The position numbers and the translations under genes were made by a program. The notes below the pieces were generated by a model that was not told the origin of the DNA, searched no databases, and worked only from the letters and a program-made list of their open reading frames with translations. A DNA stretch of 14,567 nt, taken from CALWPV01 sp045632125. GTDB taxonomy: Bacteria > Bacillota > Clostridia > Lachnospirales > Bianqueaceae. The stretch is taken from positions 1 through 14,567 of the forward strand of contig JAZQWC010000028.1 of NCBI GenBank assembly GCA_045632125.1, read 5' to 3'. Of the stretch, positions 13,600-14,567 are shown piece after piece (position 1 is the first letter of the stretch; every line of letters begins with the position of its first letter).

Positions 13600-14567
13600 T
13601 GTTCTTCACCTCCGCAAAGCTTAATCATAGCATCTAGACCTTTATTGATCTGAGCCTTATTTAAGCAATATAAAACCTTCCGTCCCTGATGCCGATGCAG
13701 GACCAATTTCTCTTTCTTCAAAATATCAAGATGGTAAATAGCAATCGTATTGACTACCCCTAATCTCTTCGCCAAATCTGCCAGAGTTAGTTCTCCATGC
13801 TTTACGATTCCATCCACAATCTTTACTCGCAGCTTGTCTCCAAAGGCATTTCCAAACCCTGCAATATCCACTTCTGGCTCAATTGTCTCATCAAAAGTTT
13901 TCTGCATTTCATGTCCCAGAATCAACCAGCTATTTTCAGCACTCTTACCTCGCAAACCAGCAAATTTACTAAATAATGCAAACGATACGTAACAATTTTT
14001 AACCCCTTGTTCCCATTTTTTATTCTTGGCAAAGGGTGAATTTTCTTTTGCCAAATCGGTATAATCAAACGCTTCCTGACAACTTAATATCTTCTCTAAT
14101 TTTTCCGAATAGTATTTTTGCAGTGTCAACGCAATCTTATTCATTTCTGCAATGACGACTCTCATAAATTGTTCCGGGAATAAGAAAAATTCATATAAAA
14201 GACTCTTTACTTCCGGAACTAATTCCTTCTCAGCTGCTACCGTTCTAAAAATATCTCCTGTTATAGCACTCTCGAAATAATACTTAGAAACAAATTCCTT
14301 TGTTCGATTAATATCAGCTAAATAATCACAAAAATTCGATACATCCCACTCACCTATGCACTCATCCGCATATTGAATTAAAATATTTCCAATCAAACTT
14401 CCTTTTTTCCGATCTCTATATCCAAACAAAAGCAATGAAGGATCCACGTCATCAAACCGTCTTAAAACCTGCTCCAAATCATGCAGATCCTCTGCTTCAT
14501 GTCCATTGCGCACAAATATATTGACCCAGCTTTCTCTTCTGGCCGTCTTACACATCACAATTTGTGT
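13596..14567 (-). CDS. ArsR-type HTH regulator with large N-terminal region, 5' end cut by the window
   Basis: At least 323 residues are visible and the frame is open to the window edge, so the true start may lie outside. A GTG (14558) and an ATG (14555) are possible internal starts but have no SD. The last about 73 residues form an ArsR/SmtB-like winged helix: GELTLADLAKRLGVVNTIAIYHLDILKKEKLVLHRHQGRKVLYCL. The pattern of recognition helix followed by a beta-wing is clear. Classic ArsR proteins are about 100 residues; here roughly 250 residues of mostly helical sequence precede the HTH, possibly a sensor domain that I cannot name. No CxC metal motif of ArsR is seen near the HTH. The gene overlaps the start of the 36-codon ORF and shares its terminator. 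Confidence 0.8.
   Translation of the reverse strand, partial: TQIVMCKTARRESWVNIFVRNGHEAEDLHDLEQVLRRFDDVDPSLLLFGYRDRKKGSLIGNILIQYADECIGEWDVSNFCDYLADINRTKEFVSKYYFESAITGDIFRTVAAEKELVPEVKSLLYEFFLFPEQFMRVVIAEMNKIALTLQKYYSEKLEKILSCQEAFDYTDLAKENSPFAKNKKWEQGVKNCYVSFALFSKFAGLRGKSAENSWLILGHEMQKTFDETIEPEVDIAGFGNAFGDKLRVKIVDGIVKHGELTLADLAKRLGVVNTIAIYHLDILKKEKLVLHRHQGRKVLYCLNKAQINKGLDAMIKLCGGEEQ
13607..13613 (-). promoter_or_regulatory. Shine-Dalgarno of the 36-codon ORF
   Basis: GGAGGTG on the minus strand, inside the last codons of the ArsR-type gene, with GGAGG 9 nt before GTG 13599. A strong SD at the very 3' end of a gene is expected only if another start follows. Confidence 0.6.

Overview
The window looks like a chromosome segment of a Bacillota member, most likely a Clostridia / Lachnospiraceae-type gut anaerobe. 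The grounds are strong AGGAGG-type ribosome binding sites, TTGACA-17-TATAAT promoters, a PyrB plus PyrI aspartate transcarbamoylase, an Rpn/PD-(D/E)XK protein of the kind common in gut clostridia, and several lipoproteins. The family assignment is inference from style, not from a search.

Left part (1-4726, nucleotide and sulfur metabolism). The 3' part of a uracil permease gene (+) is followed by a terminator and a GNAT acetyltransferase (+) with its own promoter. Facing it on the minus strand are cysE-cysK (serine to cysteine) and pyrB-pyrI (aspartate transcarbamoylase, catalytic and regulatory subunits). pyrB has its own promoter overlapping the cysK 3' end. Between the convergent GNAT and pyrI genes lies a 117-nt nested palindrome whose outer arm is an inverted copy of the pyrI 3' end.

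Middle part (4727-10955). A small secreted protein of unknown function (+) diverges from cysE around a symmetric operator-like dyad. A five-gene minus-strand operon follows: Crp/Fnr-type regulator, lipoprotein substrate-binding protein, permease and ATPase of a NitT/TauT-like ABC importer, and a HydE/PylB/BioB-like radical SAM enzyme. It starts from a perfect-consensus promoter. A PHP-domain metallohydrolase (+) diverges from the regulator. The import substrate and the radical SAM reaction are not known, so this is a candidate undescribed metabolic module.

Right part (about 10960-14567). This stretch looks more AT-rich by eye and is accessory in character: an Rpn-like nuclease/transposase relative with a 28-bp palindrome upstream, a lipoprotein of unknown function, and the 3' part of an ArsR-type regulator with a large N-terminal region. 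A hidden 36-codon ORF overlaps the stop of the ArsR gene (GTGA overlap, good SD) and sits just before the transcription terminator. It encodes a small one-cysteine peptide and is the most interesting unlisted gene here. No tRNA, rRNA, CRISPR array or complete insertion sequence was seen.
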